From Paludibacteraceae bacterium (lineage in GTDB: Bacteria; Bacteroidota; Bacteroidia; Bacteroidales; Paludibacteraceae), in contig JAKSNF010000022.1 of NCBI GenBank assembly GCA_024400115.1, positions 1 to 37,288 on the forward strand: 37,288 bases of DNA, in the 5' to 3' direction. Positions 17,083 to 25,487 of the stretch are shown here, piece after piece. How positions within the stretch are numbered: position 1 is the first letter of the stretch; every line of letters begins with the position of its first letter. The position numbers were made by a program, and so were the translations under genes. The notes beneath the pieces are model-generated. The model ran no database searches, was not told where the DNA came from, and saw only the letters and a list, made by a program, of their open reading frames with translations.

Positions 17083-19923
17083 ATGGATTATAACTTTCAC
17101 GAGATAGAGAAACAAGCTCAAGAGCGTTGGGAAAAAGCGCAAGCATATAAAGTGAACAACCAAAGTGACAAGAAGCCTTTCTATGTCCTTGATATGTTCC
17201 CCTACCCCAGTGGTGCCGGCCTTCACGTAGGTCACCCACTCGGTTACATCGCCAGCGATATATACTCGCGTTATAAACGCTTACAGGGCTTCAACGTCCT
17301 TCACCCGATGGGCTTTGACTCCTACGGTCTGCCCGCCGAACAGTACGCTATTCAGACAGGACAACACCCCGAGATAACAACCGAACAGAACATCGCCCGT
17401 TACATCTCCCAACTCAAGAAGATTGGCTTCTGCTACGATTGGGACCGTCAAGTCAAGACTTGTGACCCCGCTTTCTATCATTGGACGCAGTGGGCTTTTG
17501 TGCAGATGTTCAGCTCCTATTACGACACCACGCTTCAGAAAGCGCAACCCATCTCCAAACTCATTGCTAAATGGGAAGAGACCGATCCTACGTGGAAGAC
17601 TCTCACCAAGAAAGAGCAACAAGAGCGCCTCATGAACTACCGCATCGCTTACCTTGCCGACACAAAGGTTAACTGGTGCCCCAAGTTAGGTACCGTTTTA
17701 GCAAACGACGAGGTTTCTGAAGGTCTGTCCGTTCGTGGTGGTTATCCCGTAGAGCAACGCGTGATGAGACAGTGGTGCCTCCGTATCAGTGCCTATGCCG
17801 GACGCCTGCTCGAAGGCTTAGACCGTATCGATTGGACCGAGTCCCTCAAAGAGACCCAACGTAACTGGATTGGTCGCAGCGAAGGAACGGAGATGCAGTT
17901 CAGTATCAAGGGACAAGACGAACCCTTCACTATCTTTACCACTCGTGCCGACACCGTTTATGGCGTGACGTTCATGGTGCTTGCTCCCGAAAGCGAATAC
18001 GTCAGTCGCGTCGTGACCGATGAACATAAATCGGAAGTAGAGGCTTACCTTGATATGGTTAAGCACCGCACCGAGCGTGAACGTATAGCCGATCGCCGCG
18101 TGAGTGGCGTATTCACCGGTTCGTACGCTATTAACCCGCTGACCAAAGCCGAGATACCTATTTATATCAGTGATTATGTCCTCTCCGGTTACGGAACGGG
18201 CGCTATCATGGCGGTTCCGGCTCATGATAGTCGAGACTACGCTTTCGCTAAGCACTTCAATCTGCCAATCATTCCGCTGATTGAGGGAGCTGACGTGAGC
18301 GAAGCCAGTTTCGATGCCAAAGAAGGTAAGATGATGAACTCCGGTTTCCTCAATGGCCTTGAAGTGAAGGACGCTATCGCTAAGATGAAGGAATACGTCA
18401 CCAATACGGGACTGGGTAGAGTCAAAGTGAACTACCGTCTTCGCGATGCTATCTTCTCTCGTCAGCGTTATTGGGGCGAACCCTTCCCTATCTATTATAA
18501 AGACGGCATGCCCTACACTCTTCCCGAGACGGCACTGCCACTGCAATTGCCCGAAGTGGATAAGTTCTTGCCTACCGAGACGGGCGAACCGCCCTTAGGC
18601 AATGCTGACTTATGGGCATGGGACGAGAAGAACGAGAAGGTCGTTAGTAAATCGCTCATTGATAATAAAACCATCTTCCCGCTTGAGTTATGCACTATGC
18701 CCGGTTTTGCAGGCAGTAGCGCGTACTACTTACGGTATATGGATAATCATAACGAGAAAGCGCTCGTAGATAAGCAAGTCAACGAATATTGGCAGAACGT
18801 GAACCTCTATATCGGAGGAACAGAGCATGCTACAGGTCACTTGATCTACAGTCGTTTCTGGAATAAGTTCCTCTATGACTTAGGTTATATCAGCAAGGAC
18901 GAACCCTTCCAAAAACTGATTAACCAAGGTATGATACAAGGGCGCAGTAATTTCGTTTATCGTTATATCGGTGAAGGAGCTACGGGTAACCTCTACATAT
19001 CCTTTAACCTTATCGACCAACCCCAGTATAAAGGCAAGGTGCAACCTATTCACGTTAATGTCAACATCGTTCATAACGACATCCTCGACATCAACGCCTT
19101 CCGAGCGTGGATGCCCGAATATAAGAACGCGCAGTTCATCTATGCCGATGGCTCTACGGATGTGGATAATCCTTATATCGGAACGGCAGCCGAGAAACAG
19201 TATATCTGCGGTTGGGCAGTGGAGAAGATGTCTAAGTCAATGTTCAACGTGGTGAACCCCGACGATGTAGTAGAGAAATATGGTGCTGACACACTCCGCT
19301 TGTACGAGATGTTCCTTGGTCCTTTGGAGGTCTCCAAACCGTGGGACACGAACGGTATTGACGGCGTTCATCGTTTCCTTCGTAAGTTGTGGAACATGTA
19401 CGAGAATATCGTGGACGAAGAGCCCACGGCAGACGAACTGCGTTCGCTGCACAAACTAATTAAGAAGATCACGTGGGATATAGAGAACTTCTCGTTCAAC
19501 ACGTCTATTCCTGCCTTCATGATTGCGCAGAATGAGTTAGGAACATTGAAGTGCAATAAGAAAGCTATCCTCGCTCCTATTGCTATTCTGATGGCGCCTT
19601 ATGCACCCCATATCGCCGAAGCTATGTGGGAACGTTGCCATCTTTCAGCGCAGCGGTCTTGCAGTCCGCAGGACGGTCTTTCTTTTGTCATCGATGCCGA
19701 ATGGCCCTCATGGAACGAAGAGTACCTTGTAGAGGCTTCGCAGAAGTACCCTGTTCAGTTCAATGGTAAGGTACGTTTCACGATTGAGGTGCCGAAGGAT
19801 ATGCCCAAGGAGGAGGTTGAGAAAGTGGTTCTCGCTAACGAGCAGACGGCAGCGGTACTGAATGGTGCCACACCCAAGCGTGTCATCGTCGTTCCCAACC
19901 GCATCATCAATGTTGTGATGTAA
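17083..19923 (+). CDS. leuS: Leucine--tRNA ligase
   Basis: Class I synthetase charging tRNA-Leu. The HIGH motif appears as HVGH (about residue 47), the KMSKS motif as EKMSKSMFN (about 715), and the editing domain has TTRADTVYG and [18 protein letters not shown]. At 946 residues it is full length for Bacteroidota. Near the C-terminus, in the loop after AEAMWERC, the stretch [16 protein letters not shown] is encoded by a family D repeat (19640-19684), where other LeuS proteins have a short loop. Confidence 0.97.
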   Translation: MDYNFHEIEKQAQERWEKAQAYKVNNQSDKKPFYVLDMFPYPSGAGLHVGHPLGYIASDIYSRYKRLQGFNVLHPMGFDSYGLPAEQYAIQTGQHPEITTEQNIARYISQLKKIGFCYDWDRQVKTCDPAFYHWTQWAFVQMFSSYYDTTLQKAQPISKLIAKWEETDPTWKTLTKKEQQERLMNYRIAYLADTKVNWCPKLGTVLANDEVSEGLSVRGGYPVEQRVMRQWCLRISAYAGRLLEGLDRIDWTESLKETQRNWIGRSEGTEMQFSIKGQDEPFTIFTTRADTVYGVTFMVLAPESEYVSRVVTDEHKSEVEAYLDMVKHRTERERIADRRVSGVFTGSYAINPLTKAEIPIYISDYVLSGYGTGAIMAVPAHDSRDYAFAKHFNLPIIPLIEGADVSEASFDAKEGKMMNSGFLNGLEVKDAIAKMKEYVTNTGLGRVKVNYRLRDAIFSRQRYWGEPFPIYYKDGMPYTLPETALPLQLPEVDKFLPTETGEPPLGNADLWAWDEKNEKVVSKSLIDNKTIFPLELCTMPGFAGSSAYYLRYMDNHNEKALVDKQVNEYWQNVNLYIGGTEHATGHLIYSRFWNKFLYDLGYISKDEPFQKLINQGMIQGRSNFVYRYIGEGATGNLYISFNLIDQPQYKGKVQPIHVNVNIVHNDILDINAFRAWMPEYKNAQFIYADGSTDVDNPYIGTAAEKQYICGWAVEKMSKSMFNVVNPDDVVEKYGADTLRLYEMFLGPLEVSKPWDTNGIDGVHRFLRKLWNMYENIVDEEPTADELRSLHKLIKKITWDIENFSFNTSIPAFMIAQNELGTLKCNKKAILAPIAILMAPYAPHIAEAMWERCHLSAQRSCSPQDGLSFVIDAEWPSWNEEYLVEASQKYPVQFNGKVRFTIEVPKDMPKEEVEKVVLANEQTAAVLNGATPKRVIVVPNRIINVVM
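19640..19684 (+). repeat. Family D repeat inside leuS
   Basis: CATCTTTCAGCGCAGCGGTC followed by TTGCAGTCCGCAGGACGG and TCTTTC; matches the CGGTCTTNCAG pattern seen in the AddB-like gene and ispG. Read as [14 protein letters not shown]. Confidence 0.75.
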
Positions 19924-19933
19924 CCCGCTCGTC

Positions 19934-20110
19934 GGGGCAAAGCGTTGCCCCTTGCCGCGGAGGCGCTCCCTCCGCTTATAAGTATGGTCTAATTTTTTCG
20001 TCCGCTGCAATAGCAGTCCCTCGAAAACCGCCGCTTCTCGCGGCGCCCCTACCCACACCGTCCCATCGGCGGGGACACTACTGTTTTTACGGGACTCTAT
20101 TGCTGCTCCT
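19934..20110. repeat. Cluster of GC-rich nested hairpins after leuS
   Basis: In order: GGGGCAA-AGCG-TTGCCCC (19934-19951); GCGGAGG-loop-CCTCCGC (19957-19975); then an outer pair GCAATA..AGTCCC (20007-20020) with GGGACT..TATTGC (20091-20103) enclosing CGCCGC/GCGGCG (20029-20045) and GTCCC/GGGAC (20060-20076). The first hairpin may act as a leuS terminator, but it lacks a T-run. No protein gene is supported here. Confidence 0.65.
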
Positions 20111-20181
20111 ATAGCGCCCTTCGGTCGCTGACCGTACATATATATCTACGTAATTAAGAAGAAGTGAACGAAACAATATGA

Positions 20182-20405
20182 ATAGGGGCTCGTACAAGCC
20201 GTAGGCGCAGATCGACTGAGTGAGTGATAGCGAACGAAGGAGAACCCCGCCAACGTGCCCCTGATGCGATGACTGTTTTTAGTGGAGGGATGATAGGTGC
20301 AAACTATCGAAGATAGTAGGATGTGGTAGATTAGCAGCTGGGAGCTTGCTCACAAGCGGCTAAGTGACCACAGCCGTCCACCCGCAATAGTGGGGGCACC
20401 TATCA
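20182..20405. ncRNA. Candidate structured RNA of unknown class
   Basis: TGATAGGTGC (20291-20300) pairs perfectly with GCACCTATCA (20396-20405), enclosing three helices: ACTATC-GAA-GATAGT (20303-20317), TGTGGT/ACCACA (20322/20367) stacked on TTAGC/GCTAA (20331/20359), and CCAC/GTGG (20378/20391). Upstream, AGGGGC (20184) can pair with GCCCCT (20257). This is a compact junction of the kind seen in folded RNAs, but no promoter is visible and the strand is undecided. It does not look like RNase P, tmRNA, SRP or a group II intron. A DNA palindrome cluster is the alternative. Confidence 0.4.
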
Positions 20406-20428
20406 ACACGACAAGAAAAGAAAAGACA

Positions 20429-20453
20429 AAAAAAAGAGACCGAACGGTCTCTC
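20429..20453 (-). terminator. Terminator of tRNA-Lys
   Basis: On the minus strand AGAGACC-GTTC-GGTCTCT followed by a T-run, directly after the tRNA 3' end. The same stem (AGAGACC / GGTCTCT) ends tRNA-Val at 33093-33120. Confidence 0.85.
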
Positions 20454-20455
20454 AG

Positions 20456-20528
20456 TGATCCAGCTGGGGCTCGAACCCAGGACCCCATCCTTAAAAGGGA
20501 TGTGCTCTACCTGCTGAGCTACTGAATC
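20456..20528 (-). tRNA. tRNA-Lys (anticodon TTT)
   Basis: 73 bases fold as a cloverleaf: acceptor GATTCAG/CTGGATC with one T-G pair, D stem GCTC/GAGC, anticodon stem CATCC/GGATG around loop CTTTTAA, T arm CTGGG-TTCGAGC-CCCAG, discriminator A. CCA is not encoded. It has its own promoter and terminator. Confidence 0.95.
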
Positions 20529-20550
20529 ATGCTTTTCACGAAAGCGGCTG

Positions 20551-20582
20551 CAAAGGTAATACTTTTTTTTGAAACTACCAAA
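20551..20582 (-). promoter_or_regulatory. Promoter of tRNA-Lys
   Basis: On the minus strand TTTG (20582-20579) and TACCTTTG (20558-20551), 20 bases apart, about 20 bases before the tRNA 5' end. Confidence 0.8.
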
Positions 20583-20628
20583 TATATTTGCGTTTTTTTG
20601 CAAAAAAAGTCAATTTTTATCAGTTAAC

Positions 20629-21990
20629 ATGGCAAAATTCGAAGAATATCAGCGTCGAAAGACCTCAACAACCCATGTAGGAGACCTCTGCATAGGTAGT
20701 GACTACCCTATTCGTATTCAGTCAATGGCGAACACTTCGACCAACGATATAGAAGCATCGGTAGCCCAAACCCTCCGTGTAGCGCAAGCCGGAGCGGACC
20801 TCTTCCGATTCACCACCCAAGGCCTCCGCGAAGTCGAGTCTCTGACAAAGATACATTCTCTTAATTCAAAATTCAAAATTCAAAATTCGAACCTGCCGCT
20901 TGTGGCAGATATCCACTTCCGTTCGGACGTAGCAGACGCCGCAGCCGCAGTAGTGGAGAAAGTGCGTATCAATCCAGGCAATTATGCCAATGATCCGGCA
21001 ACTATAAGGGAACGTTTCACACATCTGCTTGCTATCTGCAAAGAGCACCACACCGCCCTTCGTATCGGAGTAAACCATGGTTCGCTCTCCAAGCGAATGA
21101 TGGACCTCTATGGTGACACGCCCAAAGGCATGGTCGAGAGCGCGATGGAGTTTCTTCGCATAGCTGTAGAAGAGGACTTTCACGATATCGTCCTGTCTAT
21201 CAAGTCGTCTAATACCGCTGTGATGGTGGAGACGGTACTGTTACTCGTTGATACGATGGACAAAGAAGACATGCACTTTCCTCTCCATTTAGGTGTAACG
21301 GAGGCGGGTGAGGGTCAAGACGGACGTATCAAGTCGGCAGTAGGCATAGGTGCTCTTTTGGCTGCCGGTATAGGAGATACGATACGAGTGTCTTTGTCCG
21401 AAGAACCCGAAGCCGAGATTCCCGTTGCCCAAGCCTTAGTCGATTATTTCACCAACCCCAATAGCCCCCGCTATACCCTCCCCCCCTACTCCTCTACTCC
21501 CCTACTCCCATTATATATCGCTGCCGAAGCGGGTTATCAGATTCTTGTTAAGCATGAGGACTGGTCTTATCCTCAGGACGAGCAGCTACAGAACGACATT
21601 CTGCAAGCGGCAGGTAAGTTACGCTATAAGATTGAGTTTGTCTCTTGCCCCGGTTGTGGTCGCACCATGTTCGACCTCCAAAAGACCGTCCACGACATCA
21701 AAGAGGCTCTTTCAGCAGAGCGGTCTTTCAGCACGAAGTGCGGTCTTTCAGTGAAACGGTCTTTCAGTGAAACGGTCTGCTATCCCAAAATAGCCATCAT
21801 GGGCTGTATCGTCAATGGTCCGGGCGAGATGGCAGATGCCGATTATGGTTATGTGGGTGCAGGTAAGGATCGTGTAAGTCTTTACCGTAGGAAAGAGTGC
21901 GTACTCAAGAATATCCCCCAAGAAGAGGCTGTAGAAAAACTCGTTGAGTTAATTAATATGGATCGACAATTAATTGGAGAAACGTCCTAA
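20629..21990 (+). CDS. ispG: 4-hydroxy-3-methylbut-2-enyl diphosphate synthase, short form
   Basis: Fe-S enzyme of the MEP isoprenoid pathway, converting MEcPP to HMBPP. The N-terminal TIM-barrel (YPIRIQSMANTSTND, VRINPGNYA, LGVTEAGEGQDGRIKSAVG) and the C-terminal cluster domain (SCPGCGRTMFDLQ, MGCIVNGPGEMADADYGYVG) are intact, with the three cluster cysteines. With the ATG at 20629 the protein has 453 residues, while Bacteroidota IspG is usually over 600 because of a middle domain (A*). That domain is missing here: LVDYFTNPNSP runs almost directly into the cluster domain, and the junction holds repeat F. Repeats B (residues 77-87) and D (about 362-384) are also read in-frame. TTG at 20569 lies within the divergent tRNA promoter and is rejected as a start. 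Confidence 0.94.
   Translation: MAKFEEYQRRKTSTTHVGDLCIGSDYPIRIQSMANTSTNDIEASVAQTLRVAQAGADLFRFTTQGLREVESLTKIHSLNSKFKIQNSNLPLVADIHFRSDVADAAAAVVEKVRINPGNYANDPATIRERFTHLLAICKEHHTALRIGVNHGSLSKRMMDLYGDTPKGMVESAMEFLRIAVEEDFHDIVLSIKSSNTAVMVETVLLLVDTMDKEDMHFPLHLGVTEAGEGQDGRIKSAVGIGALLAAGIGDTIRVSLSEEPEAEIPVAQALVDYFTNPNSPRYTLPPYSSTPLLPLYIAAEAGYQILVKHEDWSYPQDEQLQNDILQAAGKLRYKIEFVSCPGCGRTMFDLQKTVHDIKEALSAERSFSTKCGLSVKRSFSETVCYPKIAIMGCIVNGPGEMADADYGYVGAGKDRVSLYRRKECVLKNIPQEEAVEKLVELINMDRQLIGETS
20858..20888 (+). repeat. Family B repeat inside ispG
   Basis: CTCTTAATTCAAAATTCAAA and one more unit, read as SLNSKFKIQNSN. Exact reverse complement of 10629-10652 over 24 bases. Confidence 0.85.
21482..21510 (+). 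repeat. Family F repeat at the ispG domain junction
   Basis: CCCCCTACTCCTCTACTCCC and CTACTCCC, read as PPYSSTPLLP. Lies where the A* domain of other Bacteroidota IspG proteins would be. Confidence 0.7.
21713..21780 (+). repeat. Family D cluster inside ispG
   Basis: Four CGGTCT(T)TCAG units separated by 6-8 variable bases; read alternately as RSFS and GLSV because spacing changes the frame. Confidence 0.8.
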
Positions 21991-22054
21991 TTGAGACCAA
22001 AAGATATCAAAAAAGATATAAACAAACTATTATTTACAAAAAAACGAAATAATA

Positions 22055-22086
22055 TTTGCACATTTCAATACTTTTTAGTACCTTTG
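22055..22086 (+). promoter_or_regulatory. Promoter of the small lipoprotein gene
   Basis: TTTG at 22055-22058 and TACCTTTG at 22079-22086, 20 bases apart; about 60 bases of untranslated leader follow. Confidence 0.8.
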
Positions 22087-22150
22087 CAGCGAAAATAGTG
22101 CACACACTATTTAGTTTTTAAATCTATCATCTTTTAAAATTTTTACTCTT

Positions 22151-22426
22151 ATGAAAAAAATGTTATTTGTAGCAATGGTTTGCATTGCAAGTTTGTCGCT
22201 TAGTTCTTGTGTTGATTCAACTGAACGTTTAGTTCGTCAGTACGAAAAAGCTTGCAAGAGTGGTGATGTAGAAAAAGTCGAAAAGATTGCTGAAAAGATG
22301 AGCAAATTAGAAGAAAGTGACCTCACCGAAGAGCAAGCTTTGCGAATCTTAAAAGCCAGCTTTGAATTTGGTGCTTTATACGACGCCGTAGATGAAGAAG
22401 ATATAGAAGAAGATGATGAAGAATAA
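22151..22426 (+). CDS. Small acidic lipoprotein, function unknown
   Basis: 91 residues. A lipoprotein signal ends in the lipobox LSSC at residue 19, followed by a helical, lysine/glutamate-rich stretch (RLVRQYEKACKSGDVEKVEK) that repeats a short EKxxK pattern and a very acidic tail (EEDIEEDDEE). It has its own promoter and an ATG shortly after an AT-rich leader. The gene ends 4 bases before the stop of the convergent M23 peptidase gene, with no terminator between. No family assigned with confidence. Confidence 0.8.
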   Translation: MKKMLFVAMVCIASLSLSSCVDSTERLVRQYEKACKSGDVEKVEKIAEKMSKLEESDLTEEQALRILKASFEFGALYDAVDEEDIEEDDEE

Positions 22427-22430
22427 CAAC

Positions 22431-23606
22431 CTATAGATGTTGTTTATATTCTGCTACTTTGGCAGAATAGTCCGACATATACTGCGAGGGAACGGGTTCG
22501 GCAGGTGGAGAAACCATCTTTAAAGGATCAATCGGTGAGCCGTTCTTCCACACACGAAAATCGAGGTGAGGTCCCGTGCTGGAGCCGGTTGAACCCACAT
22601 AACCAATCACTTCGCCTTGTTTGACTCGTTTTCCCACAGTTAGTCCTTTGGCGTAACCTTTGAGATGCAGATAACCTGTGGTATAGGTTGAATTATGCTT
22701 AATCTTAATCGTGTTACCTCCTCCACCCTTATATTCTTTCATTGTTACCACACCATCACCTAAAGCCACAACGGGTGTACCGGCAGGAGCCGCATAATCA
22801 ACACCCGTGTGCGGACGCACTACCTTATAGATAGGGTGCTTGCGCGCGTACGTGAAGGTAGAGGAGATGCGTTTGTAGTTCAGCGGTGCCTTGAGGAAAG
22901 CCTTACGGAGACTGCTGCCTTTTCCATCAAAGTAATTAGCTACATTGCCTTGCTTGAAATAATAGGCTTCCTGCCATTGTTTGCCGTGGTAGAAATTAGC
23001 GGCATGAATTCGCCCTAAACCGATGCGAGTATCTTCAACATAGTATTCGTCAAAATAAACTGACACCGAATCTCCCTTCTGAAGGCCGAAGAAGTCAATC
23101 GTCCAAGCATATATCTCACTCAACTCAAGCGCTACTTCGGGACTGAGGTCGTTATCCACCATCGCGTTCCAAAGGGATGTTTCTATGCCCACTTTAGCAC
23201 TGCGAGCAATGGTATCTATCGGTTTAACAAGGTGCTCTACATAGAACGAGTCTTGCATATGGAAAACATAAGACTCACGCACGGAGGGGATATAAACAAG
23301 GTGACAAAGGTGTTGTCCCTCTTCATCCGTTTGACAGAAAGTCAAGTACTGCTTATCCGGGCGGATGGAACGAGTATCAAACTCGCTTCGCTTGAGGGAA
23401 GTAAGAAAAACCTGCTGTTGGCGAGAGGCACCCGCCTTTGCAAAGATAGCCCCCATCGTTTGACCGCTACGGACATAACCGGTGTCTATCACAAACGAAT
23501 CTAAGGGAAGACCATAGGCAAAGACACACTCTTTCTCTTTGGGAGTGGGAACTCCACAAGCAATCAATACAAGACCTAACAGCAAGGAGGGGAATATATT
23601 CTTCAT
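22431..23606 (-). CDS. Lipoprotein M23-family peptidase-like protein
   Basis: Likely envelope protein acting on peptidoglycan cross-links, MepM-like in layout. A lipoprotein signal (lipobox LIAC) is followed by a domain with SGQTMGAIFAKAGAS, as in OapA/MepM proteins, and a C-terminal LytM domain. The zinc motif HTGVDY is near residue 266 and YLHLKGY carries the catalytic histidine, but the usual GPHLHF appears as GPHLDF (about 345-347), so the last zinc ligand is Asp instead of His. It may still bind metal or may be a non-catalytic regulator. The start overlaps the stop of the glycosyltransferase gene as ATGA; third gene of a minus-strand operon. Confidence 0.88.
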   Translation of the reverse strand: MKNIFPSLLLGLVLIACGVPTPKEKECVFAYGLPLDSFVIDTGYVRSGQTMGAIFAKAGASRQQQVFLTSLKRSEFDTRSIRPDKQYLTFCQTDEEGQHLCHLVYIPSVRESYVFHMQDSFYVEHLVKPIDTIARSAKVGIETSLWNAMVDNDLSPEVALELSEIYAWTIDFFGLQKGDSVSVYFDEYYVEDTRIGLGRIHAANFYHGKQWQEAYYFKQGNVANYFDGKGSSLRKAFLKAPLNYKRISSTFTYARKHPIYKVVRPHTGVDYAAPAGTPVVALGDGVVTMKEYKGGGGNTIKIKHNSTYTTGYLHLKGYAKGLTVGKRVKQGEVIGYVGSTGSSTGPHLDFRVWKNGSPIDPLKMVSPPAEPVPSQYMSDYSAKVAEYKQHL

Positions 23607-24340
23607 GCTTTCTTAGGGAACTTACGGAACCAACCGCTCACTTTGAGACGAATAACACCCAACAGCGCTTCCGAGAAGATACCTCCGGACATTTTACTGG
23701 TTCCTAATACACGATTAACGAAGACAATCGGTACTTCTTTTATCGTAAAGCCGCACTTATAGGCAGTATATTTCATTTCTATTTGGAAAGCATAACCTTT
23801 GAAGCGAATCTTATCCAGTTCGATAGTCTCGAGTACTTGGCGGCGATAACCAACGAATCCTGCAGTGGTATCGCAGATCTTAACACCCAAAACGATACGC
23901 ACGTACTTGGATGCAAAATAACTCATCAGCACACGCCCCATCGGCCAGTTCACTACGTTAACACCCGTGAGATAACGGCTACCGATAGCCACATCTGCTT
24001 TTTGTTTTTCCAATGCGTCGGATAATTTAAGTAGATCATTGGGGTTATGACTAAAGTCAGCATCCATCTCAAAAATTAGGTCAAAGTCATGCTCAACAGC
24101 CCACTTGAAACCGGCAATATAAGCCGTTCCCAAACCGAGTTTACCTTGACGCTCCACGATGAAAAGACGCTCTGCATAAGTGTCCTTCATCAGTTTCTTA
24201 ACAATCTTCGCTGTACCATCGGGCGAACCATCATCTATAACAAGGACATTAAACTCTACAGATAAATTCATCACTGCCGTGATAATGGCTTCGATGTTCT
24301 CCTTTTCGTTGTAAGTTGGAATAATAACAAGACGTTGCAT
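23603..24340 (-). CDS. GT2 polyprenol-phosphate mannosyltransferase-like protein
   Basis: Transfers a sugar from a nucleotide donor to polyprenyl phosphate at the inner membrane, to judge from close likeness to dolichol-phosphate mannose synthase. Visible are the N-terminal IPTYNEKENI, DDGSPDGTA, the metal site MDADFSHNP (about residue 93) and GSRYLTG. At 245 residues it has only the catalytic domain and no membrane anchor. It lies between the MBL hydrolase (13-base gap) and the M23 gene (ATGA overlap). The sugar is not determined by the sequence. Confidence 0.9.
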   Translation of the reverse strand: MQRLVIIPTYNEKENIEAIITAVMNLSVEFNVLVIDDGSPDGTAKIVKKLMKDTYAERLFIVERQGKLGLGTAYIAGFKWAVEHDFDLIFEMDADFSHNPNDLLKLSDALEKQKADVAIGSRYLTGVNVVNWPMGRVLMSYFASKYVRIVLGVKICDTTAGFVGYRRQVLETIELDKIRFKGYAFQIEMKYTAYKCGFTIKEVPIVFVNRVLGTSKMSGGIFSEALLGVIRLKVSGWFRKFPKKA

Positions 24341-24376
24341 AATTGCTTATTGATTATTGCTGATTGCTGATTGGTT
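24341..24376 (-). repeat. Family G repeat at the 3' end of the MBL gene
   Basis: TGATTATTGCTGATTGCTGA on the + strand. On the minus strand it encodes the last residues (PISNQQ) and the stop of the MBL protein and fills the gap to the next gene. Confidence 0.65.
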
Positions 24377-25199
24377 CTTCCTGGATGACATCATCTGTTA
24401 AATGATAAACAGGACTAGGATTGAGACGGTCGAGGGGACGGAGGAAGACATCTTCTCCAGGCACAACACCTATCTCTAATAGTGCCTCTGAAACGGTGTT
24501 ATACGCCATTTCAGGAGTATTATTTTCGGGACTGAGGTGACAAAGCCAAATATTTCGCAAACCTTCATGATAAACGCGTTGCAGTACCTCACCGCAAGTG
24601 GTATTACTCTGATGCCCGACGGGCGAGAGAATACGCTGCTTGAGATAAGTAGGATAAGGTCCATTGAGCAACATGTGCTCATCGTGATTAGCCTCAATAA
24701 CGAGGTGATTGGCGCTCTTCATGTACTCCTCTAATTCCTCCGATGGCGAACCGCAGTCCGTCACTATCATAAAGCGTTGACCTAAGAAATCGACTATATA
24801 CGAAAGACAATCGGTCGAGTCATGACTGACTCCTAATGCCATAAACTTAATGCCACCTATATCAAATTGGTGATTCTTCTCTATGTACCTCCGTGAAGTA
24901 CGCAGTTTCTCGCGCACACCATAGTTGCGGTCGATACCCTCATGAATCTGAGGCGTGGTATAAATAGGCAGATGCACTTTCTCTCCTAAGGTTCCCACGG
25001 CGCGTATATGGTCGGCGTGATCATGAGTCACTACGACGGCCATGATGTTTTGGAAATCAAGGTCCATCTCACGCAGATGGTGTTGAATAGTGCGCGCAGC
25101 GATACCCGCATCTATCAAGACTCCTCGATAGCGCGTACCGATGTAGTAACTATTGCCACTACTACCGCTCGCAAAACTTCTAAACACCAATGGTTCCAT
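24354..25199 (-). CDS. MBL-fold metallo-hydrolase (YycJ/WalJ-like)
   Basis: Cytoplasmic metallo-beta-lactamase-fold hydrolase, probably a nuclease-like phosphodiesterase. The start MEPLVFRSFASGSSGNSYYI and the metal motif THDHADHIRAV (about residues 58-66) match YycJ/WalJ proteins; VIEANHDEHML and CHLSPENNTPE give later metal ligands. 281 residues. The C-terminal eight residues come from a repeat (family G). First gene of the minus-strand operon with GT2 and M23 genes. In Firmicutes YycJ sits with the WalKR cell-wall regulators; here it sits with cell-wall type genes, but a functional link is only inference. Confidence 0.88.
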   Translation of the reverse strand: MEPLVFRSFASGSSGNSYYIGTRYRGVLIDAGIAARTIQHHLREMDLDFQNIMAVVVTHDHADHIRAVGTLGEKVHLPIYTTPQIHEGIDRNYGVREKLRTSRRYIEKNHQFDIGGIKFMALGVSHDSTDCLSYIVDFLGQRFMIVTDCGSPSEELEEYMKSANHLVIEANHDEHMLLNGPYPTYLKQRILSPVGHQSNTTCGEVLQRVYHEGLRNIWLCHLSPENNTPEMAYNTVSEALLEIGVVPGEDVFLRPLDRLNPSPVYHLTDDVIQEEPISNQQ

Positions 25200-25231
25200 A
25201 GTCTATTTCTCTCCCAAATTAAAATCGGCTG

Positions 25232-25263
25232 CAAAGATAGTACTTTTTTTTGATATATGCAAG
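25232..25263 (-). promoter_or_regulatory. Promoter of the MBL-GT2-M23 operon
   Basis: On the minus strand TATCTTTG (25239-25232), with CTTG instead of TTTG 20 bases upstream (25263-25260). The spacer shares ATATCAAAAAAAAGTA with the other promoters here. Confidence 0.65.
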
Positions 25264-25406
25264 AAAAAAACAACTTTTTGGCTGAAAAATCGTTTTTTAA
25301 GCGAATATCGGAGTGCACAATCGTACCTCAGCTGTTACCTACTGACGTTAAATAGGGGCTTAGCTCACACTTTTCATTGCTATTTCGGCAGAAAAGTGTA
25401 TTTTTA

Positions 25407-25438
25407 TTTGCACATATAAAAAAAAATCCGTATCTTTG
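25407..25438 (+). promoter_or_regulatory. Promoter of recA
   Basis: TTTG at 25407-25410 and TATCTTTG at 25431-25438, 20 bases apart. This places the transcription start near 25445 and fixes the recA start at the ATG at 25488. No LexA-type box could be recognised. Confidence 0.8.
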
Positions 25439-25487
25439 CACCGCTTTTCAAATTACAAATAGTAAATCGTTAAATCATAAATATCGT

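Noticed and set aside
17818..18546. Minus-strand open frame of 242 codons inside leuS
   Set aside because: Complement of a conserved gene; typical shadow frame.
19708..20139. Minus-strand open frame of 143 codons across the end of leuS
   Set aside because: It is antisense to leuS and the hairpin cluster, with no start context or family likeness.
20182..20405. RNase P RNA, tmRNA or group II intron remnant
   Set aside because: None of the conserved core words of these RNAs could be found on either strand.
20569..20628. TTG start extending IspG by 20 residues
   Set aside because: The extension lies over the divergent tRNA-Lys promoter and encodes no conserved residues; the ATG at 20629 begins the conserved part.
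25377..25487. Longer RecA N-terminus from an upstream TTG
   Set aside because: It starts upstream of the recA promoter, so it could not be on the transcript.
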